Below, piece by piece: positions 50,557 to 59,687 of a DNA stretch of 64,000 nt. The notes beneath the pieces were generated by a model. The model saw only the letters and a list, made by a program, of their open reading frames with translations. It was not told the origin of the DNA and did no database searches. Every line of letters starts with the position of its first letter. Positions within the stretch are counted from its first letter, which is position 1. The DNA is from Streptomyces roseus (GTDB lineage Bacteria > Actinomycetota > Actinomycetes > Streptomycetales > Streptomycetaceae), in contig NZ_LFML01000163.1 in assembly GCF_001044425.1 (NCBI RefSeq), positions 137,784 through 201,783 of the forward strand, in the 5' to 3' direction. The translations under genes were made by a program, and so were the position numbers.

Positions 50557-52035
50557 TTGTCTTCCTCCTCGCTCGGCAACGAGCCAGAGCACGCCACCAT
50601 CCAGACCCCGAACCCCCCGTCATCCGGACCGTCGACGATGGCCGTGGGGGCATGGATCGCCCTTCTGGTGCTGCTGACCGCCGAGCTGATGAACATGCTC
50701 GACCAGTCGGTCATCCTGACCGCCCTGCCCGCGATCCAGGAGTCGACCGGCGCCGGACCGGTCGCGGTGCAGTGGCTGACCACCGCCTATTCCCTGCCGG
50801 TCGCCGTCGGGCTGATCACCGGCGGGCGGCTGGGTGACATCTACGGCCGCCGCAGGATCCTGCTCGTCGGCACCGTCGTGTTCACCGCTGCCTCGCTGCT
50901 GTGCGGTCTGGCCACCGGCCCCGGTGTGCTGATCGGCGCCCGTCTGCTCCAGGGCGTCGGCGTGGCCGCGATGATCCCGCAGGTCCTGGCGACCATGCAC
51001 GTCACCTTCGAGGGCCAGAGCCGCAGCAAGGCATTCGGCCTGTACGGGGCCGTCCTGGCCATCGCCAACGTCCTGGGCCCGGTCCTGGGCGGCGTGCTCA
51101 CCCAGGCCGACCTGTTCGGGTTGTCCTGGCGGCCGATCTTCCTGGTCAACGTGCCCGTCGGGCTGGCCGTACTCCTGCTCGGACGCAGGTTCATCCCCGA
51201 GTCGACCGTCCGCAAGGCCGACCGGCTCGACCTGGCCGGCATGCTGCTGTCCTGCCTGGCCATCGTCTTGATCCTCTTCCCGCTCACCGAGGGCCACGCT
51301 CACCGATGGCCGCTGTGGTGCTTGGTCATGCTCGGCGCCGGCGTCCTGGTCCTCTGGTTGTTCCTGCGCCACCAGTGGCGCCGGCAGGACAACGCCCCGC
51401 TCATGGACCTGTCCCTCTTCCGGGTCAGGCAGTTCCGCGGGGGCATGGCCGCGGACCTGCTGCACGGCCTGCTGTGCGGCCTGTTCTTCATGACCTGGAC
51501 GCTGTACCTCCAGCGCGGGCTGGGCATGAGCCCGCTGGAGGCCGCGGTGGCCTTCGTACTGCTCTCCGTGGGAGAACTGGGCGGCGCGACCATCGCGGCG
51601 AAGGCCGCCGGACGGTTCGCCCGCCGTCTGCCGCAGGCCGGGGTCCTCATCGCGACCGCTGCGATGGTCGCCTACGGGCTCCAGATCGGCAGCCACCAGG
51701 GCGAACTGACCATGCGGGCCATGACCGCTCCGGTAGTGCTGATCGGCTTCGGCCTGGGCATGGTCTCCGGCCCGCTCGCCGATCTGTCGCTGGCCAGGGT
51801 CCCGCACGAGGACGCAGGCTCGGCCTCGGGCCTGTTCAACACCGCCATTCACCTGGGCATCGCGCTGGGCACCGCGCTCACCGGCGTGGCGTTCTTCGCC
51901 GTCACCGGCGGCTCTCCCGACGGCGCGGTCAACCGCGACGCGTTCGTGACCGTGCTGTGGTGGGTCGGCGGCCTCCTCGCCCTGATGTGGGCCCTGATGT
52001 TCTACCTGCCCAAGCAGGCCGACCAGGCCGACTGA
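50557..52035 (+). CDS. MFS multidrug efflux transporter
   Basis: A 492-residue transporter of the DHA2-like group, with about 14 membrane spans by eye. Signature pieces: ELMNMLDQSVILTALPAIQE, GGRLGDIYGRRRILLVG (motif A) and the motif-C-like ANVLGPVLGGVLTQ. It is expected to export drugs or secondary metabolites using the proton gradient. The start is TTG at 50557 with GGAG 8 nt upstream; the first 25 residues are polar. No TetR-type regulator gene is adjacent. Confidence 0.92.
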   Translation: MSSSSLGNEPEHATIQTPNPPSSGPSTMAVGAWIALLVLLTAELMNMLDQSVILTALPAIQESTGAGPVAVQWLTTAYSLPVAVGLITGGRLGDIYGRRRILLVGTVVFTAASLLCGLATGPGVLIGARLLQGVGVAAMIPQVLATMHVTFEGQSRSKAFGLYGAVLAIANVLGPVLGGVLTQADLFGLSWRPIFLVNVPVGLAVLLLGRRFIPESTVRKADRLDLAGMLLSCLAIVLILFPLTEGHAHRWPLWCLVMLGAGVLVLWLFLRHQWRRQDNAPLMDLSLFRVRQFRGGMAADLLHGLLCGLFFMTWTLYLQRGLGMSPLEAAVAFVLLSVGELGGATIAAKAAGRFARRLPQAGVLIATAAMVAYGLQIGSHQGELTMRAMTAPVVLIGFGLGMVSGPLADLSLARVPHEDAGSASGLFNTAIHLGIALGTALTGVAFFAVTGGSPDGAVNRDAFVTVLWWVGGLLALMWALMFYLPKQADQAD

Positions 52036-52446
52036 GCAACCTCCGGGGCCGACTGGTAGCCGGCGCACACAAGCCCGTTGCAGCTGGCGGGTTCGGAGGG
52101 CTGTGCCTGGTCGAGGACGTGGCAGGCTTCATCGAGGCCGGGGGTGACCGCATCGAAGGACGCGCCGGTCAGGGCGAGCGCACGGGCTTCTTGCTGGAAT
52201 GCTTCGGCTCGTAACCGTGGCGGTCGGTGATCCGGGCTTTGCGGAGCATGGCCCTTGGTGAACCGCCTGTCTTGCACGCGGTCTGACGAGGTGGGGCCGA
52301 CGGTGGCCCGTGGCGCGGCATCCGGCCGCGGGTCGCCGTCGGCGCTCCGTCCTCGGGGGCTCGCACCCCACTCCCAGTCGGTCCCGGCCCGGCAGCGGGT
52401 GACAGCGGGCCGGGGAGCTTCACCCTGGGAGGCCAGTACGGGGTAA
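52036..52446. other. Intergenic region with a possible gene relic
   Basis: About 410 bases between convergent genes. On the minus strand at about 52055-52275 a frame reads LALTGASFDAVTPGLDEACH and looks coding but has no recognised family and appears frameshifted near 52200. No terminator clearly seen. Confidence 0.35.
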
Positions 52447-52896
52447 TCAGACCTCGCCGCGCCAGGCCCCCGTCTCGCGGCCGCGGTCCTCGATGTACGC
52501 CTTGAACCGCTTCAGGTCACCGGTGACCTGCCGCTTGACGAAACCGAGCTTGTCGCCGACGGTCTCGGCGAAGCCGTCCGGGTCGTAGTCGAGCTGCAGC
52601 ATCACCTTGGTCTTGCTGTCGGCGAGGTGGTGGAAGGTGACCACGCCCGCCTGCTTCACCTCGCCGCCCAGGGTGGTCCAGGCGACTCGCTCGTCGGGGA
52701 TCTGCTCGGTGATCTCCGCTTCGAACTCCTTGGTCACTCCACCGATCTTCGCGACCCAGTGCGTCATGGTGTCGGTGCGCTGATCGATACGCTCCACACC
52801 GTCCATGAAGTGCGGGAACGTCTCGAACTGCGTCCACTGGTTGTACGCCGTACGCACGGGGACGTTGACCTCGATCGACTCTTCGACCTGCGACAT
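52447..52896 (-). CDS. SRPBCC family protein (second paralog)
   Basis: A 149-residue single-domain protein: VEESIEVNVPVRTAYNQWTQ at the start, ITEQIPDERVAWTTLGGEVK in the middle, GVVTFHHLADSKTKVMLQLD, then a C-terminal helix KRFKAYIEDRGRE. It is paralogous to the protein at 33.3 kb, sharing the IPxERxAW and AGVVTFH phrases. ATG at 52896 follows AAGGA at 6 nt. Cytoplasmic; ligand unknown. Confidence 0.92.
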   Translation of the reverse strand: MSQVEESIEVNVPVRTAYNQWTQFETFPHFMDGVERIDQRTDTMTHWVAKIGGVTKEFEAEITEQIPDERVAWTTLGGEVKQAGVVTFHHLADSKTKVMLQLDYDPDGFAETVGDKLGFVKRQVTGDLKRFKAYIEDRGRETGAWRGEV

Positions 52897-53482
52897 GAAG
52901 TGTCCTTCCTCTTCGCCGGCCCGATGTCGGGCCTGCCGTATCCGGGGAGCCGTTTCCCCTGTCGGCGCGCACCTGCCCGCGATCTGCTCGCTCATCACCC
53001 CCGAACAGACGCACCATCGGCGGATGCGCCAATTCAGGACGGCGAGGATGGCCCGCGGGGCACGGGGGCGCGCGGCGCAGCAGGTCCCGCAGCGGGCGGG
53101 AGCCGAAGCGCTACTCGTCGACCGGCTGCGTGCGCCCGCGGCGGAACCAGACGATTCGCCGCAGGATCCGCGTCCCGCCCGCACGGACCTGCTGGCCATC
53201 GCGCTGCTGCCTCTCGGCGACGCAGCTGTGGTCTTTGCATGACGGCGGGTCCCGGGCGGCCGCCCCATACTGCGCCAGCGGCCGTCCGCAGCTTCCTGGC
53301 CACACCTGAGCCTTCTGGCATGATCGTTTTCGTGGACGACTGGATTCTGCAGGCAGGCAGACGGCAGCGGCAGCTCCCAGAATGCTGCCGCTTGGCTACG
53401 GTGCTGTCGCTTCGGCCGGCTTCCCCGTACGGTGCAGGTGGGCGATGGTGTACGTCGTTGAAGTACGGGAGCGGAGAGTTGT
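52897..53482. other. Gene-poor region
   Basis: About 585 bases between divergent genes, containing promoters for the SRPBCC and STAS genes. The frames present are arginine-rich shadows. No RNA or repeat identified. Confidence 0.4.
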
Positions 53483-53797
53483 ATGGAAGCGCCGAGGGTG
53501 ACGGTTGATGCCGAGACGGACGGCGTGTGTGTGGTGGCCTGCTCGGGCGAGTTCGATCAGGACACGGTCGGCTTGCTGCGGGACGCCTGTGAACGCGAGA
53601 CGACCGGCGCGCAGTTGCTGGTGCTGGACGTAAGGGGTGTGACCTTCGCCGACTCGTCGTTCCTGAACGCCCTGATCCGCCTGCGCCATACCCGCCCGCT
53701 GGCTTTGGCGGGTCCGCTGCCGGCACAGCTGCACCGCCTGCTCAATCTGACCGGGGCGATTGCCCTGTTCGAGGTGCGCGAGGCCGGTGCGGCCTGA
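53483..53797 (+). CDS. STAS-domain anti-sigma factor antagonist
   Basis: A 104-residue SpoIIAA/RsbV-like protein. The STAS fold is evident: CVVACSGEFDQDTVGLLRDA then LLVLDVRGVTFADSSFLNAL, where the Ser in ADSS is the phosphorylation site. In partner switching the unphosphorylated form binds an HATPase anti-sigma factor and frees a sigma factor. One HATPase gene lies convergent, 0.4 kb away (54156-54560), a plausible partner. ATG at 53483 has a GGAGAG site 4-5 nt upstream. Confidence 0.9.
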   Translation: MEAPRVTVDAETDGVCVVACSGEFDQDTVGLLRDACERETTGAQLLVLDVRGVTFADSSFLNALIRLRHTRPLALAGPLPAQLHRLLNLTGAIALFEVREAGAA

Positions 53798-53942
53798 GCC
53801 CGTACGCGGCGTTCGTCGGGTCTGGTCCGGCCCCGCGTCTTTGCGTCGGAGCCCACGCTCCGTAGTCCCGGGTCGCGGGAGCGTCATGCGTGGGCCCGGG
53901 TGATTTCGTGTCGGCTGGTGCCGAGTGGGCACATACGAATGC

Positions 53943-54044
53943 ATGACTCTGTTGCTGCTGTTCCTGCTGCCTCTCGGTCTGGCCCTCGTGCTGCTGACGA
54001 CAGGCGAACATCACAAGCACGGTCGGCACCGCCACCCCCGATGA
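53943..54044 (+). CDS. Tiny membrane peptide with His-rich tail
   Basis: A 33-residue frame: one hydrophobic span (MTLLLLFLLPLGLALVLLT) followed by GEHHKHGRHRHPR, a metal-binding-like tail of four His plus basic residues. No strong ribosome site before the ATG. Composition is far from that of random frames in this DNA, which supports reality. Could be a KdpF-like accessory peptide or spurious. Confidence 0.4.
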   Translation: MTLLLLFLLPLGLALVLLTTGEHHKHGRHRHPR

Positions 54045-54155
54045 CCGCCCGCCCCGGCTACCGGACCTGTCGGTCCCGCTTCACAGCGGTGGGCGCAGGC
54101 GCGCGGGGCGGGGCGAGCGCAGTTGTCCCTGGGAGCTCGGCTGAGTGCCGGCGGG

Positions 54156-54560
54156 TCAGGGCCGACCGGTCTGGGCGGCGTTGAGCGTGGCCGTGACGGT
54201 CTTGCCGTCGTTGTGGATGCGGACGTCGGTCGTGGCGAGCTGGTTGACCAGCCGCCAGCCGAAGCCGCCGGGTTCGTTCGGGGCCCAGGGCTTGATCCGG
54301 GGCGGAACAGTCGAGCGGTCGCGGACCTCGACGGTGACGATTCCGCTCCGGGCGGTGACCTGGAAGGCGGTTGCGCCGCCACCGTGGCGGCGGGCGTTGG
54401 AGATCATCTCGGTTACCACGGTCAGTACGTCGTCCACACCCGCGGCGGGCAGATCCACGCCTGCCAGGCTTGCACGGGCGGTTTCCCGGGCCTGCGCGCA
54501 GCTGAGGCCCGCTCCGAGCGGTTCCGCCGGAAGTAGAGGCGGTAGCGTCGCATCTTCCAT
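54156..54560 (-). CDS. HATPase-domain anti-sigma factor/kinase-like protein
   Basis: A 134-residue GHKL ATPase of the RsbW/SpoIIAB type. The N-box is VTEMISNARRHGGG (Glu, Asn) at about 46-59 and the later Gly-rich loop reads GGFGWRLVNQLA at about 99-110. Such proteins phosphorylate a STAS antagonist or bind a sigma factor. There is no sigma gene adjacent, as is usual for the many stand-alone copies in streptomycetes. ATG at 54560 has GGGGAAA upstream. Confidence 0.9.
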   Translation of the reverse strand: MEDATLPPLLPAEPLGAGLSCAQARETARASLAGVDLPAAGVDDVLTVVTEMISNARRHGGGATAFQVTARSGIVTVEVRDRSTVPPRIKPWAPNEPGGFGWRLVNQLATTDVRIHNDGKTVTATLNAAQTGRP

Positions 54561-54773
54561 ATCGTGCACTTTCCCCCGCTTGCACCCTGTAAGCGATGAG
54601 CTGGACGTCTCCCGCCGTCCACCCCTGCTGCCCGCTCGGGCCGGCTTCTTTGTCTGCCAGTGCTTTACGTCTTGGCATGGACAGGCAGCGAATAAGAATA
54701 GTCCCGCCGGGAGCGCGTGGGTGAGGGAACGTTCCCGACGCCTCGAGGCAGCGGCCGGGGCCCGCTGATGTAC

Positions 54774-54911
54774 CTACCACCGGCGCACCCTCCCTGAAGA
54801 GTGCTGGTTTACCAGGGGGCAGACGGCGAGGGCCCGGCGAAGCCCCGGTCTCAGCCACGTCAGTAATGGCCCGTCGGCCGCCGGGACGAGCGAAATCGAT
54901 GTCGAGATCAT
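54774..54911 (-). CDS. Very small hypothetical peptide
   Basis: A 45-residue frame starting MISTSISLVPAADGPLLTWL. Its ATG overlaps the stop of the preceding small gene (ATGA), and GGAAAG lies upstream. No family recognised. The overlap is the main support. Confidence 0.35.
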   Translation of the reverse strand: MISTSISLVPAADGPLLTWLRPGLRRALAVCPLVNQHSSGRVRRW

Positions 54912-55096
54912 GACGGCGACTTTCCTTCCGCCTGGTGTCTCGGCGCGCTGCGGGCTTCCGACAGGCGCGTGGTCGTGCGAGGACCGGCCGCGGCGGAGCT
55001 GAGGAGGCGCTCCATGGCCTGCTGAACCGCCCGGAACTGGGGCCATGGGTCGCCGCCGGCGGGTTCGTGCGTGCGGGTCTGGTCGGTGGCTTTCAT
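54908..55096 (-). CDS. Small hypothetical hydrophilic protein
   Basis: A 62-residue protein starting MKATDQTRTHEPAGGDPWPQ, with a central helix (FRAVQQAMERLLSSAAAG) and a basic, probably disordered tail. GGAGG lies 4 nt before the ATG. Overlaps the next small frame by ATGA. No function recognised. Confidence 0.5.
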   Translation of the reverse strand: MKATDQTRTHEPAGGDPWPQFRAVQQAMERLLSSAAAGPRTTTRLSEARSAPRHQAEGKSPS

Positions 55097-55527
55097 CGCG
55101 CCTCCGTGCAGTTCGGTCGGGACGGCGGGTTCTGACGGTGGATTCTGCCGCGTCATGCACGGGATTGCCGCTTCCCGGTTCCTGGCGGGCGTCTACCCGC
55201 GCGCCCGTCGACGTAGCCGCGGCGATTGCGCGAAAGAAGCCGCAGCGGCAATCGGGTGCTGCCGGTCTCCGCGTCGGGCGCCCCGCGGTGGGCCGAAACA
55301 CTCGCCGTGAGAGCGGGGCTACCCGCTGTACTCGGCATCAGATGGCGACTACACACTGTCATCGCTTGAAAGATGTTCCAGCGGGCAGGCGCTCCTCAGA
55401 TTGATCGCCGGCCGGGGTCGGCTCGTAGGAGGAAAGAGATGCTGCTGGACACGGAAGAAGGTCACGCGACCGGAGGCGGCACCGCGGGACGCCCGTCCCG
55501 CGGCGCGGCCGGTAGGGCAGGTGCGCG
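55097..55527. other. Upstream region of the amidotransferase gene
   Basis: About 430 bases; promoter for the 55.5 kb operon presumably between 55330 and 55460, where GC content drops. No gene or clear operator recognised. Confidence 0.4.
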
Positions 55528-57309
55528 ATGTGTGGCTTGAGCGGGGAGGTGAGGTTTGACGGCGAGCGGCCCGACCTCGCCGCCGTGGAGCGCATGACCG
55601 ACGTTCTGGAGCCCCGCGGGCCGGACGGCCGGGGCGCCTGGTCGCAAGGGGCGGTGGCATTCGGGCATCGTCGTCTGGAGATCATCGACCTGTCCGAGCG
55701 CGGTGCGCAGCCGATGACGGATTCGGAGCTGGGTCTGACCATCGTCTTCAACGGTTGCGTGTACAACTACCGAGAGCTGCGCTCACGACTTGAGCAACGG
55801 GGTCACCGCTTCTTCTCGCGGTCCGACACCGAAGTGGTCCTGAAGGCGTACGCCGAGTGGGGAGCGGGCTGTGTCGATCACCTCGTCGGCATGTTCGCCT
55901 TCGTCGTCGCGGAGCACCGCACCGGCCGTGTCGTGCTGGCGCGTGACCGGCTGGGCATCAAACCTCTCTACGTCACCCAGGACGCCGACCGTCTGCGGTT
56001 CGCCTCTTCCCTGCCGGCACTGCTGGCGGCCGGCGGGATGGATACCTCCATCGACCCCGTGGCCCTCCACCATTACCTGAGCTGGCACGGGACGGTTCCC
56101 GCCCCCCGCACGATCCTGGCCGGCATCCGCAAGATCCCGCCCGCCACCGTCCGCGTCGTCGACCCGGACGGCACCCACCGCGACAGCTGCTACTGGCAGC
56201 CGTCGTACACCCGCGGATCCGACCTCGGCGAGGATCCGGCGTTGTGGCGGGAAGCGATCGACGATGCCCTGCGGACGGCGGTGCGCAGGCGCACCGTCGC
56301 AGACGTCCCCGTCGGCGTCCTTCTGTCGGGCGGCCTGGACTCCAGCCTGCTCGTGGCCCTGCTGGCAGAGGGGGGCCACGAGGACATCGTGACCTTCGCG
56401 ATGGGTTTCGAGGCGGAGAACGGCGAAGACGGGGACGAGTTCCTGTACTCGGACCTCGTCGCCCGCACCTTCGGGACCGATCACCACCAGTTCATGATTC
56501 CCTCCGCACGGCTCTCGTCCGCTCTGGTCCCCGCCATCGGCGCGATGAGCGAGCCGATGGTCAGCCATGACGCGGTGGCGTTCCACCTGCTGTCGCAACG
56601 GGTGGCCGAGGACGTCAAGGTGGTGCTCTGCGGCCAGGGTGCGGACGAGGTCTTCGCCGGTTACGGCTGGTATGCGCAGATCGCCTCCGCCGCCCGTCCC
56701 GACGCGGCCGGCGCGTACGCCGCCGCCTACTTCGACCGGCCGCACAAGGACCTCACCGCCATGCTGCGACCGGGTGTGGCAGCGGGGCACGACGTGTCAC
56801 GCGAGTTCGTGCGTGCCCACATGTCCGCCCCCGGGGCCGAGACCGCTCTCGACGCGTCCCTGCGGATGGACGTCCACGCACTCATGGCCGACGACCCGGT
56901 GAAGCGGGTCGACAACATGACCATGGCGTGGGGCCTGGAGGCCCGCGTGCCGTTCCTGGACCACGAACTGGTCGAGCTGGCCGCTGCCTGCCCGCCGCAA
57001 CTCAAGCTCGCCCAAGGCGGCAAGGCAGTGCTGAAGGACATCGGACGCAAGATCCTCCCCGCAGAGGTGGTGGATCGCCCCAAGGGCTACTTCCCGGTGC
57101 CGGCGGTGCGCCACATGGCCGGGCCCGTGCTGGCCCAGGTGCGGGAGACTTTGACCGCCCCCGAGGCTCGCCGACGCGGGATCTTCGACCAGGCCCTCGT
57201 GGCCGAGATGCTTGCGGCGCCCAACCGCCACCGCACCCACCGCGGAGCCAACACGCTGTGGCAGGTGGCGTCGCTGGAGATCTGGCTCCAGGCCCACGGG
57301 GTGAACTGA
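55528..57309 (+). CDS. Asparagine-synthetase-like amidotransferase (NAGGN type)
   Basis: A 593-residue class II glutamine amidotransferase. Cys2 (MCGLSGEVRFDG) is the glutaminase nucleophile; the glutaminase domain spans about 1-200 (RGPDG, FNGCVYNYRELR). The synthetase domain has the PP-loop LLSGGLDSS at about 267-275 and CGQGADEVFAGYGW. The wording of the N-terminal half is closest, from memory, to the N-acetylglutaminylglutamine amidotransferase family, which makes the compatible solute NAGGN rather than asparagine. The dipeptide synthetase is not adjacent. It is followed after 48 bases by an S9 peptidase in the same direction. ATG at 55528 is obligatory because Cys must be second. Confidence 0.92.
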   Translation: MCGLSGEVRFDGERPDLAAVERMTDVLEPRGPDGRGAWSQGAVAFGHRRLEIIDLSERGAQPMTDSELGLTIVFNGCVYNYRELRSRLEQRGHRFFSRSDTEVVLKAYAEWGAGCVDHLVGMFAFVVAEHRTGRVVLARDRLGIKPLYVTQDADRLRFASSLPALLAAGGMDTSIDPVALHHYLSWHGTVPAPRTILAGIRKIPPATVRVVDPDGTHRDSCYWQPSYTRGSDLGEDPALWREAIDDALRTAVRRRTVADVPVGVLLSGGLDSSLLVALLAEGGHEDIVTFAMGFEAENGEDGDEFLYSDLVARTFGTDHHQFMIPSARLSSALVPAIGAMSEPMVSHDAVAFHLLSQRVAEDVKVVLCGQGADEVFAGYGWYAQIASAARPDAAGAYAAAYFDRPHKDLTAMLRPGVAAGHDVSREFVRAHMSAPGAETALDASLRMDVHALMADDPVKRVDNMTMAWGLEARVPFLDHELVELAAACPPQLKLAQGGKAVLKDIGRKILPAEVVDRPKGYFPVPAVRHMAGPVLAQVRETLTAPEARRRGIFDQALVAEMLAAPNRHRTHRGANTLWQVASLEIWLQAHGVN

Positions 57310-57357
57310 CCCCCGGCCTGGGGGGCAGGGATCCCGTACGACGACGGAAAGGCGGAC

Positions 57358-59505
57358 ATGGCCCCGGATCGCCCCGCGTACACCTCGCCGGCCCCGATGG
57401 CGACCGGCCCCCACCCCCTCTCCGGCCCCCTGTCGGCTCCGGTTCTGCTGCGGACGCCGGGCGGGGGCGGTGCCGATCCGCCTACCCTCCTCACCGCGCA
57501 CGGATGCTGGTACCCCGCGTCGGACCCGAGGGGCGAGCACGTCGCCTTCATCTGCGACCGTGCCGGGGTCCCGCAGCTCTGGTGCGGTCCGGCCGGGGGC
57601 ACGGAAGTGCACGTCCTGGACGGCAGCCCGGATCCGGTGATCGAAGTGTCGTGGTCTCCCGACGGTCGCTGGATCGCCTACACCGCCGCGCCCGGGGGAG
57701 GGGAGCACACCCGGGTCCTGGTCGTACGCCCCGACGGCACCGGGCGCAAGGTCCTGGCGGGCGCGGGGCCGGGTGGCTCCGCCCACCTCGGATCCTGGAC
57801 GAGGGACGGCTCCGCCCTGGCCGTCACCGTCGCCCAGCCCTCGGCGAGGGGAGCGGAACACCGTGGATCCGGGCACGTGCCGCCGGACGCCGCCCAGGCG
57901 GCGGCGGGCCGTGCGGCCCCCGAGGCGGGATGGGCCGTGCGCGACGGAGCAGCGAGGCTGCTGGGCACGGGGGCCGTGCCCACCGCGTCCGACAAGCCGA
58001 CCACAGGGACGGAGGGGCTCTCCTCAGGTGGCCTCGCCGCCTACCTGATGGACCCGGACGGCGTGAACGCTCCCGTCCTTCTGTTCGCCGAGGAGGGCGC
58101 CGCGTCCCTGCGCGTGTGCGACGTCGGTGCAGGAGGCCGACTGGCGCTGGTCCGCAGGGGCCCGCGTGGCCTGCGGGAGGCGCTCGTACTCGACACGCTG
58201 ACCGGAAGCACCGTCTGGTCGGAGCACGTGGCCGACGGGGACCCGTGGATCGGGCGGTTCTCGGCCGACGCGCGGATCCTGTGGTTGCGCAGTGATGCGG
58301 ACAGGGAGTTCGCCGCACTGCTCCGGGTCCGTCTGGACGACGACGGTACGGCGGCGGAGGTGACCGTCGCCGCCGAGCGGGAGGGGTCCGGTCTCGAGTT
58401 GCTGAGCATTCCGGACCACGGCCGCTGGGCCGCCCTCGCCTGGAACGTCCAGGGGGCCGTGGAGCTGGAGACCGTCGGACTTACCGGTGCGGACACCGCG
58501 CAGGCGCCGTACCGCGGCGTGGGGCCGGTCCATCAGCGGGACCTGCCTCACGAGGTGGTGACCCGCATCGCACCCGTAGGCGCCGGCGGTCTCTTCGCCG
58601 CTCTGTCCGGATCGCGGCGCAGGCCCGGTATCTGGTCCCTGACGGACGGCCCCGCCCCGACGCGAACCCCCTGGTCAGCCCGTGACGAGGACGCCGTCCC
58701 GCCCGGCAGGCCTCCCGTGAGCCCCGCCCCCATGCGGTGCCGGGCCAGAGACGGGCTGCTGCTCGGAGGCTGGTACTACAGGGCACCGGGAAACGCCGCA
58801 GGCCGCCCCGCTCCCTGCGTTCTCCACCTCCACGGCGGCCCAGAAGAGCAGGAGCGGCCCGTCTTCAACCCCCTCTACCACGAGATCCTCGGCCGCGGTC
58901 TGGACGTCTACGCTCCCGATGTCCGCGGCTCCTCGGGCTGGGGGCGGTCCTTCGTGGACGCCGACCTCGGAGCCGGCCGCTTCTCGGCCATCGACGATGT
59001 CGCCGACTGCGCCGCGCACGCCGTTGAACTCGGCTACGCCGATCCGCTGCGGCTGGGGGTCATGGGCCGCTCATACGGCGGTTACCTCACCATGGCCGCA
59101 CTGGTGTGGCACCCGGACCTGTTCCGGGCCGGAGTCGCCGTATGCGGGATGTCGGACTTCGACACCTTCTTCTCCGGGACCGAACCCTGGATCGCCCAGT
59201 CCGCCGCCGCCAAGTACGGACACCCCGACCACGACCGGGACCTGCTTCGCGCCCTGTCGCCGATGAGCCGCATCGACCAGCTGCGCGCGCCCGTCCTGGC
59301 CGTCCACGGGGAACACGACACCAACGTGCCGCCTACGGAATCGGAGCAGTTCATCCGAGCGGCACGCGAGCGCGGAGTGACGGCGCAGCAGCTGACCCTG
59401 CGCGACGAGGGCCACGAGTTCCTGAGGGCGGACAACCGCAGGCTCTACCGGCGGGCGACGGCCGATTGGCTGGAGCGCCATCTCGGCACCCAGGCAGCAT
59501 CATGA
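57358..59505 (+). CDS. S9 family prolyl-oligopeptidase-like peptidase
   Basis: A 715-residue serine peptidase. The N-terminal two thirds is a degenerate beta-propeller of TolB/WD-type repeats (WYPASDPRGEHVAFICD, SWSPDGRWIAY). The C-terminal alpha/beta-hydrolase domain (about 455-715) has nucleophile Ser572 in GRSYGGY, Asp654 in HGEHDTN and His686 in DEGHEF. No signal peptide, so cytoplasmic. In the NAGGN-like context it may act on the dipeptide or on peptides of similar type. ATG at 57358 follows GGAAAGG. Confidence 0.92.
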   Translation: MAPDRPAYTSPAPMATGPHPLSGPLSAPVLLRTPGGGGADPPTLLTAHGCWYPASDPRGEHVAFICDRAGVPQLWCGPAGGTEVHVLDGSPDPVIEVSWSPDGRWIAYTAAPGGGEHTRVLVVRPDGTGRKVLAGAGPGGSAHLGSWTRDGSALAVTVAQPSARGAEHRGSGHVPPDAAQAAAGRAAPEAGWAVRDGAARLLGTGAVPTASDKPTTGTEGLSSGGLAAYLMDPDGVNAPVLLFAEEGAASLRVCDVGAGGRLALVRRGPRGLREALVLDTLTGSTVWSEHVADGDPWIGRFSADARILWLRSDADREFAALLRVRLDDDGTAAEVTVAAEREGSGLELLSIPDHGRWAALAWNVQGAVELETVGLTGADTAQAPYRGVGPVHQRDLPHEVVTRIAPVGAGGLFAALSGSRRRPGIWSLTDGPAPTRTPWSARDEDAVPPGRPPVSPAPMRCRARDGLLLGGWYYRAPGNAAGRPAPCVLHLHGGPEEQERPVFNPLYHEILGRGLDVYAPDVRGSSGWGRSFVDADLGAGRFSAIDDVADCAAHAVELGYADPLRLGVMGRSYGGYLTMAALVWHPDLFRAGVAVCGMSDFDTFFSGTEPWIAQSAAAKYGHPDHDRDLLRALSPMSRIDQLRAPVLAVHGEHDTNVPPTESEQFIRAARERGVTAQQLTLRDEGHEFLRADNRRLYRRATADWLERHLGTQAAS

Positions 59506-59618
59506 GGAGGCGCGCCCGGCCGCGCATCAAGCACGTGAAGCCCGCCCGTGCCGTGGCCGACCCCGCCTCTGCCGTCCTCACACCCCTCCAGGGGTGTTCG
59601 CGCAGATCCTCGGGGTAG
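59502..59618 (+). CDS. Small basic peptide overlapping the S9 gene end
   Basis: A 38-residue frame starting with ATGA overlapping the peptidase stop: MRRRARPRIKHVKPARAVAD then PASAVLTPLQGCSRRSSG. Eleven Arg/Lys; one Cys. Overlap suggests translational coupling, but composition is also what a GC-rich random frame gives. It runs through the hairpin at 59580-59597. Confidence 0.3.
   Translation: MRRRARPRIKHVKPARAVADPASAVLTPLQGCSRRSSG
59580..59597 (+). terminator. Compact hairpin between S9 and SDR genes
   Basis: ACACCCCT-CC-AGGGGTGT, an 8-bp perfect stem with a 2-nt gap (effective loop 4 nt or more). May attenuate transcription between the peptidase and the SDR gene. Followed by TCGCGC, no T-run. 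Confidence 0.45.
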
Positions 59619-59687
59619 CAGCAGGGTGCATCGGTACGTGTCCGGACCGCACCCGCGGGATTGGCGCGTCCCGTACCGGGAGGTCGC

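Noticed and set aside
45192-50783. 1863-codon minus-strand frame over the LGFP gene
   Set aside because: Antisense shadow; the opposite strand has signal peptide, LGFP and FG-GAP repeats.
55528-59618. Lasso-peptide or other RiPP cluster (asparagine-synthetase-like enzyme plus peptidase plus small peptide)
   Set aside because: The synthetase keeps an intact glutaminase domain with Cys2, unlike lasso cyclases; there is no B1/B2 leader peptidase and the peptide lacks a core-like motif.
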